Assembly (NCBI RefSeq): GCF_001712795.1
Contig: NZ_KV757604.1
Coordinates: forward strand, 710-37,314
DNA length: 36,605 nt
Direction of reading: 5' to 3'
From: Nostoc sp. KVJ20
GTDB taxonomy: Bacteria; Cyanobacteriota; Cyanobacteriia; Cyanobacteriales; Nostocaceae
Position 1 is the first letter of the stretch. Every line of letters begins with the position of its first letter. The notes under the pieces were generated by a model. That model was not told the origin of the DNA. It ran no database searches and saw only the letters and a list, made by a program, of their open reading frames with translations. The position numbers and the translations under genes are program-made. Below, piece after piece: positions 17,121-26,664 of this stretch.

Positions 17121-17180
17121 GTTGCCTGTTGCCTATTAACTGCCTACGCAAATCAGTTCAAAAATCAAAGCATATTCCTA
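17121..17180 (-). repeat. Dispersed repeat, copy A (inverted relative to 26974-27050)
   Basis: Read on the minus strand it is TATAGGAATATGCTTTGATT, then TTTGAACTGATTTGCGTAGG, then AATAGGCAACAGGCAAC. It matches the plus-strand sequence at 26974-27050 with only a few differences. It begins just past the stop codon of the first giant gene. Confidence 0.8.
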
Positions 17181-17184
17181 TATT

Positions 17185-20100
17185 TTACTCAGTAATGAAA
17201 TGACTAGCGTTTAAATTTGATGCCATAATTCCAGTTAACAAAGCAAAATTAACGTTACCAGAAATCACCTTAATCAAAGTATCATTGCCGCTTTGAGTAA
17301 TAGACAAACCTGAGTAGGTTAAACCACCTGATAAAGAAATCAAATCTTCATTAATGTTGAAATCTTTGATAGTATCTCTACCTTCACCTTTGACAATCAC
17401 AAAGATATCATTACCTCCGCCTCCTGTGAGATTATCAGTACCAAAACCACCATAAATGCGATCGTTTCCTAGCCCGCCAACAATCACATCATTACTAGCA
17501 AAACCAAAAATAAGATCGTCTGAGCTAGTTCCCTGCAAGGGGTTATCAGCCTTAGATGTACCAGTGATAATGCTATTAATTTGGTTGCCACTTTTAATGT
17601 TAACGACATCAATATCATCAGGATTGATAACGCTATATTTGGTATCACTACTAACTGCTTTGGCAGTAATAATTTGGTAAATAGTGTTGTCATCTGCAAC
17701 ACCATCATCAACACCTGTAACCGTGATGATTTGGGGCGTATTCCAGTTAGCTGCGGTAAAGGTAACGCTAGAGACTGAAACAGTACCTTCATTCACATTG
17801 GAACTACTAAAACTTAAGGTGACATCAGCAGTGGGTTGGGTATCGAGTTGAATACTGAAGTTAGCTGTGCCACCAGCTTCGGTAGTTACAAGTGAAGTGG
17901 CAGGAGAGATAGTAATACCCGCTTTGTCGTCGTCAGTAATCGTACCAATACCTTGGTTATCAGCAATGGTGGCATTGGTGGGGTTTGTGAGATTGATGAA
18001 AAAGCGCTCACTGGATTCGGCAATAAAATCATCGAGAATCGGCACTGTGATTGTTTGAGTGGTAACTCCAGGGTTGAAAGTGAGGGTTCCTGTGGCTGGG
18101 GTGTAATCAATGCCAGCGATCGCAGTATCATTACTAGTGTTGTAATCAACTGTGATTATGTCAATGCTGGCATTGGAGAGTTGGACAGTAAAAGAGAAGT
18201 TACCAATGCTTTCGCTACCACTTTTATTTGCGATGGAGATAGTGGGTGAATTGTCATCGTTAACTATAGTAACTGAAGCTGGATTGGTAACAGGAGTTAA
18301 CTGATTCGGATGACTCAGTGTCAGATTAATGGTTTCATCAACTTCAGTGACCTTTTCACCCAGAACATTAAATGTAATAGCCTTTGTTGTTTCTCCAGCA
18401 GCAAAGATTACAGTTCCAGATACAGCACTTGTTACACCCGCAACCTTAATGGTGTTGTAATCACTGCCAAAAGTTGCCGTGCCATCCAAGGCATAATTTA
18501 TGGTACTGGCAACAGCAGTATCGCCACTGCGGGTCACTGTGAAAGTAACAGTTTGGCTACCACTATTACCTTCAGTCACAGTTGGTGTAGTAGTTGAAAT
18601 GGTGTAATTGAGATTTGTCGGAGGAACAAAATTAGTGCCTCCAATGTGATTTAATGGTTGACTAGCAAAGTTTCCAGGTGAAGTGTTAGCAGCATTACCT
18701 AATGAAAAATTTGGCGCTGTGCCAGCGATCAAACTTGCTACCCAATCCGAGGCTGTTGAACCTGTAGTGTCACCTGAACGCCCTACATATCCGGCAATAA
18801 ATGAGGTGTCAACAACTGTGGCATTCGTTGGAACTGAACCAGCAGAATTTCTTCTAAATACAATCGAGCCGTATGCTTTGTCTGTAGTTCCCCCATCTAA
18901 AACCGAAACTGAATCAAGCACAGTCCAATTTGAGTAAGTAGCACCATCAGCAATACCATCGTCATTCGAGTCAATATCATTGCTAAGGTTAGGTGCAGTA
19001 GTAGTTTGAATCAAAAAGAAATTAACAGACGCATTTTCGATGTCAGTTGCATTCGTCTGACCAATGTGACCGAGTGAACTTGAAGCCCCACTTCCCCATC
19101 CGGCTCCAGTTCCAGCATTAGTTACTACATTTGCACCAGAGTTAACTGTATAACTATTGCCTTTTTGCAGAAGAACTAGCAACCCATTGCTACCAAACTG
19201 CTTACCAGACAAATCAAAAATATCTTGAACATTGCCGGGGTTAGAGGAGCCAGAATCACCCTCAACAGCAACGAAATAAGTTCCAGGTGCTAGAATCGCA
19301 CCCGGAGTACCACGCAGTTCGATATATTCTTTCGAGGTATCTGTACTTGGAGGATCAAACAGAATTTCGTTGATAAGTATCGGTTGGGGGGGGACAGGTT
19401 CATAAGTTTCATCCTCAGCAGATACCAGCGAAACGTTTTTAGATTCGCTGTTTGCCACTGCCAAGTCAGATTTACCATCCTTGTTGAAATCACCTACAGT
19501 AAGAGAATAGGGTTTTGTCCCCACGACAAAGTTCGTGGCAATTCCAAACCCACCATTGCCATCTCCCAGTAGCACTGAAACCGTGTCTGAGCCTGCATTT
19601 GCCACTGCTAGGTCAGAGTTACCGTCATTATCGAAGTCAATCACTGTAACAGATGCAGGATTTAACCCCACATCAAAGTTAGTAGCAATTCCAAAGCCGC
19701 CAGCACCATTACCCAAGAGTATTGAGACATTGTTAGAGTCCGAATTTGCCACCGCCAAATCCAATTTGTTGTCTTTATTGAAATCGCCTACAACTACAGA
19801 ATTAGGATTTGTTCCCACATCAAATTGAGTGGCTGAGTTAAAAGTGCCGTCACCGTTTCCCAACAATATTGAGACGTTATTGAAGTAAGAACTCGTCACC
19901 GCTAGGTCAGATTTTCCATCCCCGTTGAAGTCGCTTACTGTGACGAAACTAGGACGGCTGGGAACTTTAAAGTTTTTGGCAGTTCCAAAACCACCAGTAC
20001 CATTTCCCAACAGCACTGAAATATTTTGGGAAGCGTTGTTTACCGTTACTATGTCAGATTTTCCATCTTTGTTGAAGTCGCCCACTGCAATAGATATGGG

Positions 20101-21396
20101 TGCTGAGGCTGACTCCAAAGCAAAATTCACAGCATTCTGAAAGCTGCCATCACCCTTGCCAAGCAGCACCGAAATGTTATTTGACAGATTGTTTGCCGTT
20201 ACCAAATCCAATTTCCCATCTTTGTTGAAGTCGGCTACAGCAACAGAAGAAGGACTTAAGCCATTGAACCCGACCACACTAAAATTGCTAGCAGACTTAA
20301 AAGTGCCATTACCATTTCCCAAAAGTACCGAAACGCTTTGAGAGGACTTGTTTGCCGTTACCAAATCGGTATTACCGTCTTTGTCAAAGTCGCCAACAAC
20401 AATAGAGTAGGGTCTTAATCCCACACTGAAAGTGTTAGGTATAATTGAAATACTAGCAATTTCCGTATCACTACTGTAAGCTGTTGTTCCTCCACCAACG
20501 CCGGGGACTACGTTAGTAGCACCACTTATGTTGCCGTCTGAAGTATCCCAAGCGCGAAAAGCGAATTCTGCTGTGCCCTTGTAGCCAGAGTTGGGGACAA
20601 AACGAATTTTTCCTGTATCTCTGAGCAATGTAGCAGAACTATCGGATACAACAAAATTAATCCAGTTGCCACCGTCATTTGTCGAGTATTGCCAAGTACC
20701 GTTGGTATTATCTACACCAATGACGGCAATTCCTTCTACTGCACCTGTGTCAGGATCGGTAATGGGGTTGTCACCTGCGCCTGTAGCAAGGATGGCGGAA
20801 ATTAAAGTGCCTGAGTTATTGATGTCAGTTACGTCTTGAGCAATGGCAGCCAGTCTGGGATTACCGGTGTTGTTCAGTGTTGGCGCTGTGTTGGAGGCTA
20901 AAATTGAGTCGTAAGCCATCACAACCTTTGATGCCAAGGCTAAATCTGACTCAATTTCTCCAATGTTCACTTCTAAATCCCAGTCGCCTCCCAATTCGGC
21001 ATTACCTGTAATGTCATCAGAGGCAGCCACATCTGCGCCTGTGATTTGGCTCAAAAGCTGCACAAAAGTTTGATCAAAAGATGCCACGTTGCAACCGTAA
21101 AGCAGGATGTCGGCATCCTCAGTTAAATAATTTCTCCACTGTTGCAACTGATTTGTATAGGAGTTCAAATTGTTGACATTGAGTAAGGTTGCCCCTAATT
21201 GCAAACTTCCGCTACTGCCGTGGGAGATAATTTGAACTGATTGGTATTTGCCACCCTGCAAAGCTTGAGTGATTTGTTCTACTCCATCCCTAGCGGAGTC
21301 AAGGATTACTATACTAGTGCCTGGTTTGATGCCAGCAATCAAGCTTTCGTAGTCGATAACTGCTTGATCAATAAAAATAATATTTTGATTTGACAT
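17185..21396 (-). CDS. Giant secreted DUF4347/FG-GAP/LTD/Calx-beta/RTX protein, copy 2
   Basis: A 1403-aa cell-surface or secreted protein. Order: DUF4347 (about 1-160), cadherin-like insert (170-320), seven FG-GAP repeats with D-x-N/D-x-D-G-x-x-D calcium loops (about 323-659, e.g. GDFNKDGKSDLAV), lamin-tail-like region (672-925, starting ILINEILFDPPSTD), two Calx-beta domains (about 930-1048 and 1050-1158), a related beta domain (1160-1265), RTX nonapeptides (about 1285-1330, e.g. GGLGNDRIYGG) and a C-terminal region suited to type I secretion. ATG 21396 has GAGG 8 bp upstream, identical to the paralogue, and upstream homology continues in noncoding DNA; a longer frame to 21534 is rejected. 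No hlyB/hlyD genes are nearby. Adhesion or calcium binding is the likely role. Confidence 0.88.
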   Translation of the reverse strand: MSNQNIIFIDQAVIDYESLIAGIKPGTSIVILDSARDGVEQITQALQGGKYQSVQIISHGSSGSLQLGATLLNVNNLNSYTNQLQQWRNYLTEDADILLYGCNVASFDQTFVQLLSQITGADVAASDDITGNAELGGDWDLEVNIGEIESDLALASKVVMAYDSILASNTAPTLNNTGNPRLAAIAQDVTDINNSGTLISAILATGAGDNPITDPDTGAVEGIAVIGVDNTNGTWQYSTNDGGNWINFVVSDSSATLLRDTGKIRFVPNSGYKGTAEFAFRAWDTSDGNISGATNVVPGVGGGTTAYSSDTEIASISIIPNTFSVGLRPYSIVVGDFDKDGNTDLVTANKSSQSVSVLLGNGNGTFKSASNFSVVGFNGLSPSSVAVADFNKDGKLDLVTANNLSNNISVLLGKGDGSFQNAVNFALESASAPISIAVGDFNKDGKSDIVTVNNASQNISVLLGNGTGGFGTAKNFKVPSRPSFVTVSDFNGDGKSDLAVTSSYFNNVSILLGNGDGTFNSATQFDVGTNPNSVVVGDFNKDNKLDLAVANSDSNNVSILLGNGAGGFGIATNFDVGLNPASVTVIDFDNDGNSDLAVANAGSDTVSVLLGDGNGGFGIATNFVVGTKPYSLTVGDFNKDGKSDLAVANSESKNVSLVSAEDETYEPVPPQPILINEILFDPPSTDTSKEYIELRGTPGAILAPGTYFVAVEGDSGSSNPGNVQDIFDLSGKQFGSNGLLVLLQKGNSYTVNSGANVVTNAGTGAGWGSGASSSLGHIGQTNATDIENASVNFFLIQTTTAPNLSNDIDSNDDGIADGATYSNWTVLDSVSVLDGGTTDKAYGSIVFRRNSAGSVPTNATVVDTSFIAGYVGRSGDTTGSTASDWVASLIAGTAPNFSLGNAANTSPGNFASQPLNHIGGTNFVPPTNLNYTISTTTPTVTEGNSGSQTVTFTVTRSGDTAVASTINYALDGTATFGSDYNTIKVAGVTSAVSGTVIFAAGETTKAITFNVLGEKVTEVDETINLTLSHPNQLTPVTNPASVTIVNDDNSPTISIANKSGSESIGNFSFTVQLSNASIDIITVDYNTSNDTAIAGIDYTPATGTLTFNPGVTTQTITVPILDDFIAESSERFFINLTNPTNATIADNQGIGTITDDDKAGITISPATSLVTTEAGGTANFSIQLDTQPTADVTLSFSSSNVNEGTVSVSSVTFTAANWNTPQIITVTGVDDGVADDNTIYQIITAKAVSSDTKYSVINPDDIDVVNIKSGNQINSIITGTSKADNPLQGTSSDDLIFGFASNDVIVGGLGNDRIYGGFGTDNLTGGGGNDIFVIVKGEGRDTIKDFNINEDLISLSGGLTYSGLSITQSGNDTLIKVISGNVNFALLTGIMASNLNASHFITE
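19420..20430 (-). repeat. Seven coding FG-GAP repeats, copy 2
   Basis: About 147-bp units encode seven consecutive FG-GAP/VCBS repeats (about 49 residues each), each with an aspartate-rich calcium loop and a NVS(V/I)LLGNG.G.F strand. Confidence 0.8.
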
Positions 21397-21877
21397 TTGT
21401 AATTCCTCAGTAAAATTAATTTGCGTTTTAGAAGTTTTATTTTCTGACAGTTGCACTCTGATTATTAGACCCGCCTTGAAAATACGGAGTAGGGAGCAGA
21501 TATCAGTCATACAGTGCTGAATATCCGCTTCCATAGCTAAATTGAATCGGTAGTTATAACGTTTGTTTTGAGATCAAAAAACAATATGATAAGTAAGTAC
21601 AAAAATACGCTAAAAATACTATATTTTCTACTGTATTATTACTGCGATCGCTCAAATATCTTGAAAATTAAATTTTAGAGTTTAGTGATAAACTAAAATA
21701 CTTTTAATTTCCATATCTAAATTAGTCAACGTCTTGTAGGATAAACTTTTTAGCAGTCAAATTCCTACAGTTAAAATTTTTAAAAGCTAATTATGTAATT
21801 TTCTTAATATAAAAAATTGATAAAGCCGATTGATTTAGCTCAATCGGCTAAAGTTGCTGTATTGGTGTCTGGCTGTA
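21397..21877. other. Spacer between giant paralogues with duplicated promoter region
   Basis: No gene is present. It resembles the DNA upstream of the other paralogue (26339-26640): the same ribosome site and leader (TTGTAATTCCTCA next to the start codon), AATTGAATCGGTAGTTAT against AATTCAATCGGTAATTGG, and GCTAAAAATACTATA...GTATTATTACT at 21609-21643 against 26603-26637. I infer a duplicated promoter. Confidence 0.65.
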
Positions 21878-24800
21878 CTAGTAAGTAATGAAATTGCTAG
21901 TGTTTAAAGTTGATGCCGTAATTCCAGTTAACAAAGCAAGACTTTCGTTATTGGCAGTAACCTTAATTAAGGTATCGTTGCCGCTTTGAGTAATAGACAA
22001 ACCTGAGTAGAGCAAACCACCTGATAAGGCAATCAAATCTTCACTAATGTTGAAGTCTTTGATAGTATCTCTACCTTCGCCTTTGGCAAGGACAAAAATA
22101 TCATTACCTGCACTTCCTGTAAGATTATCAGCACCCAAACCGCCGTAAAGTTGATCGTTTCCTTCTCCACCAACAATTACATCATTACCAGCAAAGCCAA
22201 AAATCAGATCGTCTGAGCTAGTTCCCTGCAACGGGTTATCAGCTTTGGATGTACCAGTGATAATGCTATTAATTTGATTGCCATTTTTAATGTTGACGAC
22301 ATCAATATCGATAGGGTTGAGATTGTTATAATTGGCATCACCACTAACTGCTGCGCTAGTAATGATTTGGTAAGCAATATTGTCATCTGCAACACCATCA
22401 TCAATACCTGTAACGGTGATGATTTGGGGCGTATTCCAGTTAGCTGCGGTAAATGTCACGCTAGAAACTGAAACAGTACCTTCATTCACCTTGGAACTAC
22501 TCAAATTGAAGGCGACATCAGCAGTGGGTTGGCTAGTGAGTTGGATATTGAAGTTAGCAGTACCACCAGCTTCGGTAGTTACTAGTCCGATGGCAGGAGA
22601 GATGCTAAAACCTGCCGTATCGTCGTTAGTAATCTTACCAAGAGCTTGATTATCGCCAATACTGGCATTGGTGGGGTTGGTGAGATTGACAAAAAACTGC
22701 TCAGTTGATTCGTCAATGAAATCATCGAGAATCGGTATCGTGATTGTTTGAGTGGTAATTCCAGGGTTGAAAGTGATGGTTCCTGTGAGTGGGGTGTAAT
22801 CAACGCCAGCGATCGCAGTATCATTACTAGTGTTGTAATCAACTGTAATTACGTCACTGCTGGCACTGGAGAGTTTAACGGTAAAAACAAGATTGCCACT
22901 ATCTTCCTTGCCGCTTTTATCTGCGATGGAGATGGTGGGTTGGGTGTCATCATTAATTATGGTGATTGTAGCTGGTGCGATCGCAACTGTTTGGTTAGGA
23001 TAACTCAGGTTAAGATTAATGGTTTCGTCAGCCTCAGTGACCTTATCGCCTACAACGTTTAATGTGATAGCCTTTGTTGTTTCCCCGGCGGCGAATTTTA
23101 TAATCCCAGATGAACTACCTGTGACACCTGCAACCTTAATACTTTTGTAATCACTGTTAAAAGTTGCCGTGCCATCCAGAACATAATTTACGCTAGTAGC
23201 AACGCCAGTATCACCACTACGAGTAACAGTGAAAGTCACCGTTTTGCTACCACTATTACCTTCAGTCACAGTTTGACTAGCAGGTGAAATGGCGTAATCT
23301 ACATTAGCCGTAGGAGCAAAATTAGTATCCCCAATGTGATTTAACGCTTGACTGGCAAAGCTTGCAGGTGATGTGTTAGCAGCAGTACCTAATGTGAAAT
23401 TGGGCGCTGTGCCAGTAACTAGACTTGCTACCCAATCCGAGGCTGTTGAACCGATAGTGTCACCTGAACGCCCTACATATCCGGCTGTAAATGAGGTGTT
23501 AACAACTGTGGCATTCGTTGGAACTGAACCACCAGAACCTTTTTTAAATACAATCGAGCCGTATGCTTTGTCTGTGGTTCCCCCATCTAAAACGGAAACG
23601 GAATCCAACACAGTCCAATTTGAGTAAGTATCACCATCAGCAATACCATCGTTATCCAAGTCAATATCATTGCTTAAGGTAGGTGCAGTATTAGTTTGAA
23701 TCAGAAAAAAGCTAACAGACCCACTTTCGATGTCGGTTGTTCCACCAGTGTGACCGATTGAACTTGAGGTTCCGTTGCCCCATCCGGCTCCACTCCCGGT
23801 ATTAGTTATTACATTTGCACCAGGCTTGGCTACATAAGTACTGCCTTTTTGCAGAAGAACTAGCAACCCAGTAGTACCAAACTGCTTACCAGACAAATCA
23901 AAAATATCTTGAACATTACCAGGATTAGTACCAGAATCACCCTCAATGCCAACTAAATAAGTTCCAGCTGCTAGAGTCGCAGCGAAAGTGCCACGCAGTT
24001 CGATATATTCTTTCGGGTTATCTGTACTTGGAGGGTCAAACAGAATTTCGTTGATGAGTGTTGGTTTAGAGAAATCATCATTAATGATGTCTACTTGAAC
24101 TGAACTGGTGGTAATTGTGGAACTTGCAGGCGCAGATGTGAGATTAGGATTACTTAGAGTAACAATAATGTTTTCATCAAGTTCAACTGTATAGTCACCC
24201 AAAACATCGAGTGTAATTGTCTTTGTTGTTTCCCCAACTCCAAAGTTTAAAGTCCCCGATGAAGCAGTTCCTCCATTTGTAACTTGAATATTGTTATAGT
24301 CACTCTCTAAAATTGCTGTACCACTCAAGGCATAATCTACCGTACTCGCCACGCCAATACCACCACTGCGGGTGATGGTAAAGGTAGCAGATTGAGTACC
24401 GCTATTACCTTCAGTTAAAGGTGGGGTGGTGGTGGAAATTGCGTATTCAATGGAATCGTTAGCAGCAATATTCAGAGTAGTTTCAGTGATTGTTCCTGGA
24501 ATAGCCCCCGTCAGTGTGCCGAAATTGAGTACAACCGTTTCGGCATTTTCAGGTAAATCGTCTGGTTGAATGGTGAAAGTTACTAGTTTGGTTAAATTTG
24601 AACCTGCTGCCCCAGCACTAAAAGTAAGACTAGCGGGTGAAAATGTGTAATCGTTGCCACTAGTAGCGGTGCTACTGTTGTTGATAACAATGGGAACTGT
24701 GACATCAATGTTGGGAATAGCGTCTAAAGTAACGGCAATAGTTACCTCAGTAGCAGTACTACCTTCTGTAGTGTTGTAGATAGCAGCACCAAAGTCAACT

Positions 24801-26338
24801 TTTGGGGGTACAGTAGTATTGTCTAGCACTGAAACGTTATTGGAGCTTGAGTTAGCCACTACTAAGTCCAAGTCGTTGTCTTTGTCAAAGTCCCCTGCTG
24901 CTACGGAATTGGGAGTGCTTCCCACGCCAAAATTGCTGGCAGTTCCAAAGCTACCAGCCCCATTGCCCAACAGCACTGAAATGTTGTTGGATAAATAGTT
25001 AGTCACAGCTAAATCAGATTTGCTGTCTTTGTCGAAGTCACCCACTATCAAGGAAATGGGATTGTCTCCCACGCTAAAATTGCTGGCAGTCCCAAAGCTA
25101 CCACTACCATTGCCCAACAGAACTGAAACGTTGTTGGAGCCATAATTAGCTGTGGCTAAGTCAAGGTTACCATCTTTGTTGAAGTCTCCCACTACCACGG
25201 AATTGGGAGTGCTTCCCACGTCAAAATTGGTGGCAGCCCCAAAGCTACCATTGCCATTACCCAACACAACTGAAATGTTGTTGGAGCCATAATTAGCTGT
25301 GGCTAAGTCAAGGTTACCATCTTTGTTAAAGTCTCCAACTGTCAAGGAAATGGGACTGGTTGATGCGTTAAATGTGATAGCAATATCAAAACCACCACTA
25401 CCATTACCCAATAACACTGAAACTTTGTTAGAGCCAAAGTTAGCTACCACTAAGTCAGAGTTGCCGTCTTTGTTGAAGTCTTCTACTGCCAAATAACGGG
25501 GAGAGCTTTCCACGTTAAAGTTGCTGGCAACCCCAAAACTACCACTGCCATTGCCTAAAAGCAGTGAAACGCTGTTGGAGCTAGAGTTAGCTGTGGCTAA
25601 ATCAAGGTTACCATCTTTGTTGAAATCTCCCACTGTCACGGAATTAGGACTGTTTCCGACGCCAAAGTTGGCAGCAGCCTCAAAACCACCACTGCCATTG
25701 CCTAACAGCACTGAAACGTTGTTGGAGTCAAAGTTAGCCACAGCTAAGTCAAGGTTACCATCTTCGTCGAAGTCACCCACTGTCACAGAAGAGGGATTGG
25801 TTCCAACGCCAAAGTTGCTGGCAGTTGCAAACGATAAGGGTAAAATTGAGCGGTAAGCCTTCATTGTCTCTGGTGTCAAGGCTAAATCTGACTCAATTTC
25901 GCCAACCTTGACTTCTAAATCCCAGTCACCCCCCAATTCGGAATTCCCTGTAATGTCATTAGAGGCAGCCACATCTGCGCCTGTGATTTCGCTCAAATGT
26001 TGCACAAAAGTTTGATCAAAAGATGCCACATTGCAACCATAGAGCAGAATGTCGGCATCCTCAGTTAAATAATTTCTCCACTGCTGCAATTGATTGGTGT
26101 AGGAGTTCAAATTGTTGACATTGAGTAAGGTTGCCCCTAATTGCAAACTTCCGCTACTGCCGTGGGAAATAATTTGAACTGATTGGTAGTTCCCACCATG
26201 CAAAGCTTGAGTGATTTGTTCTACTCCATCTTGATTTGAGTCAAGGATTACTACACTAGTATCTGGTTGGATGCCAGCAATCAAGCTTTCATAGTTGATA
26301 ACTGCTTGATCGATAAAGACAATATTTTGATTTGGCAT
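21878..26338 (-). CDS. Giant secreted DUF4347/FG-GAP/LTD/Calx-beta/RTX protein, copy 1
   Basis: A 1486-aa paralogue of the next gene. Order: DUF4347 (about 1-160, with H59 in IISHGSSGSL and C102 in ILLYGCNVA), seven FG-GAP repeats directly after it (174-508; calcium loops such as GDFNKDGNLDLAT), two Calx-beta domains (about 515-630 and 632-755), lamin-tail-like region (758-1005), two more Calx-beta domains (1012-1132, 1134-1240), a related beta domain (1245-1350), RTX nonapeptides (about 1370-1415, e.g. GGEGNDQLYGG) and a C-terminal tail. There is no Sec signal, so type I secretion through the C-terminus is likely. Start ATG 26338 has GAGG 8 bp upstream. The N-terminal 155 residues are nearly identical to copy 2. 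The role is probably calcium-dependent adhesion or envelope structure; this is inference. Confidence 0.9.
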   Translation of the reverse strand: MPNQNIVFIDQAVINYESLIAGIQPDTSVVILDSNQDGVEQITQALHGGNYQSVQIISHGSSGSLQLGATLLNVNNLNSYTNQLQQWRNYLTEDADILLYGCNVASFDQTFVQHLSEITGADVAASNDITGNSELGGDWDLEVKVGEIESDLALTPETMKAYRSILPLSFATASNFGVGTNPSSVTVGDFDEDGNLDLAVANFDSNNVSVLLGNGSGGFEAAANFGVGNSPNSVTVGDFNKDGNLDLATANSSSNSVSLLLGNGSGSFGVASNFNVESSPRYLAVEDFNKDGNSDLVVANFGSNKVSVLLGNGSGGFDIAITFNASTSPISLTVGDFNKDGNLDLATANYGSNNISVVLGNGNGSFGAATNFDVGSTPNSVVVGDFNKDGNLDLATANYGSNNVSVLLGNGSGSFGTASNFSVGDNPISLIVGDFDKDSKSDLAVTNYLSNNISVLLGNGAGSFGTASNFGVGSTPNSVAAGDFDKDNDLDLVVANSSSNNVSVLDNTTVPPKVDFGAAIYNTTEGSTATEVTIAVTLDAIPNIDVTVPIVINNSSTATSGNDYTFSPASLTFSAGAAGSNLTKLVTFTIQPDDLPENAETVVLNFGTLTGAIPGTITETTLNIAANDSIEYAISTTTPPLTEGNSGTQSATFTITRSGGIGVASTVDYALSGTAILESDYNNIQVTNGGTASSGTLNFGVGETTKTITLDVLGDYTVELDENIIVTLSNPNLTSAPASSTITTSSVQVDIINDDFSKPTLINEILFDPPSTDNPKEYIELRGTFAATLAAGTYLVGIEGDSGTNPGNVQDIFDLSGKQFGTTGLLVLLQKGSTYVAKPGANVITNTGSGAGWGNGTSSSIGHTGGTTDIESGSVSFFLIQTNTAPTLSNDIDLDNDGIADGDTYSNWTVLDSVSVLDGGTTDKAYGSIVFKKGSGGSVPTNATVVNTSFTAGYVGRSGDTIGSTASDWVASLVTGTAPNFTLGTAANTSPASFASQALNHIGDTNFAPTANVDYAISPASQTVTEGNSGSKTVTFTVTRSGDTGVATSVNYVLDGTATFNSDYKSIKVAGVTGSSSGIIKFAAGETTKAITLNVVGDKVTEADETINLNLSYPNQTVAIAPATITIINDDTQPTISIADKSGKEDSGNLVFTVKLSSASSDVITVDYNTSNDTAIAGVDYTPLTGTITFNPGITTQTITIPILDDFIDESTEQFFVNLTNPTNASIGDNQALGKITNDDTAGFSISPAIGLVTTEAGGTANFNIQLTSQPTADVAFNLSSSKVNEGTVSVSSVTFTAANWNTPQIITVTGIDDGVADDNIAYQIITSAAVSGDANYNNLNPIDIDVVNIKNGNQINSIITGTSKADNPLQGTSSDDLIFGFAGNDVIVGGEGNDQLYGGLGADNLTGSAGNDIFVLAKGEGRDTIKDFNISEDLIALSGGLLYSGLSITQSGNDTLIKVTANNESLALLTGITASTLNTSNFITY
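24815..25819 (-). repeat. Seven coding FG-GAP repeats, copy 1
   Basis: Seven near-identical units of about 147 bp encode residues 174-508. Each starts NF.VG..P.SV.VGDFNKDG and ends NNVSVLLGNGSGSF. Some neighbouring units are almost identical in DNA, for example the two at about 25130-25350. Confidence 0.85.
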
Positions 26339-26664
26339 TTGTAATTCCTCAATAAAATTGTTTTGGTATTTAGAAGTTGTTTTTTCTTGGATTTACACGA
26401 TGATTTTTGTTAGTAAGTAAAATTTAGCAACTCAAAGATTATGAATAAATGAAAACAGTACTAAACAGGAAGCGAATGCTTAAACATACGCTTCTATACC
26501 TCAATTCAATCGGTAATTGGAACCTCTTTTTATTGAGTGAAAATAGAAAAGTTAATTTGAGAACTTAGTAATCAAAAACTACGCAAGCCATTACAAAACT
26601 ATGCTAAAAATATCATAGCTGCTATAGTATTATTACTTAATTAACTAAGCTCGGCTTTATCTAA

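Noticed and set aside
17456..20839. Many plus-strand frames opposite the giant genes
   Set aside because: They are antisense shadows of the repetitive, Thr/Ser/Asn-rich coding sequence.
21397..21534. 46-residue N-terminal extension of giant protein copy 2
   Set aside because: The paralogue starts at the equivalent of 21396 with the same ribosome site, and upstream homology continues as noncoding DNA.
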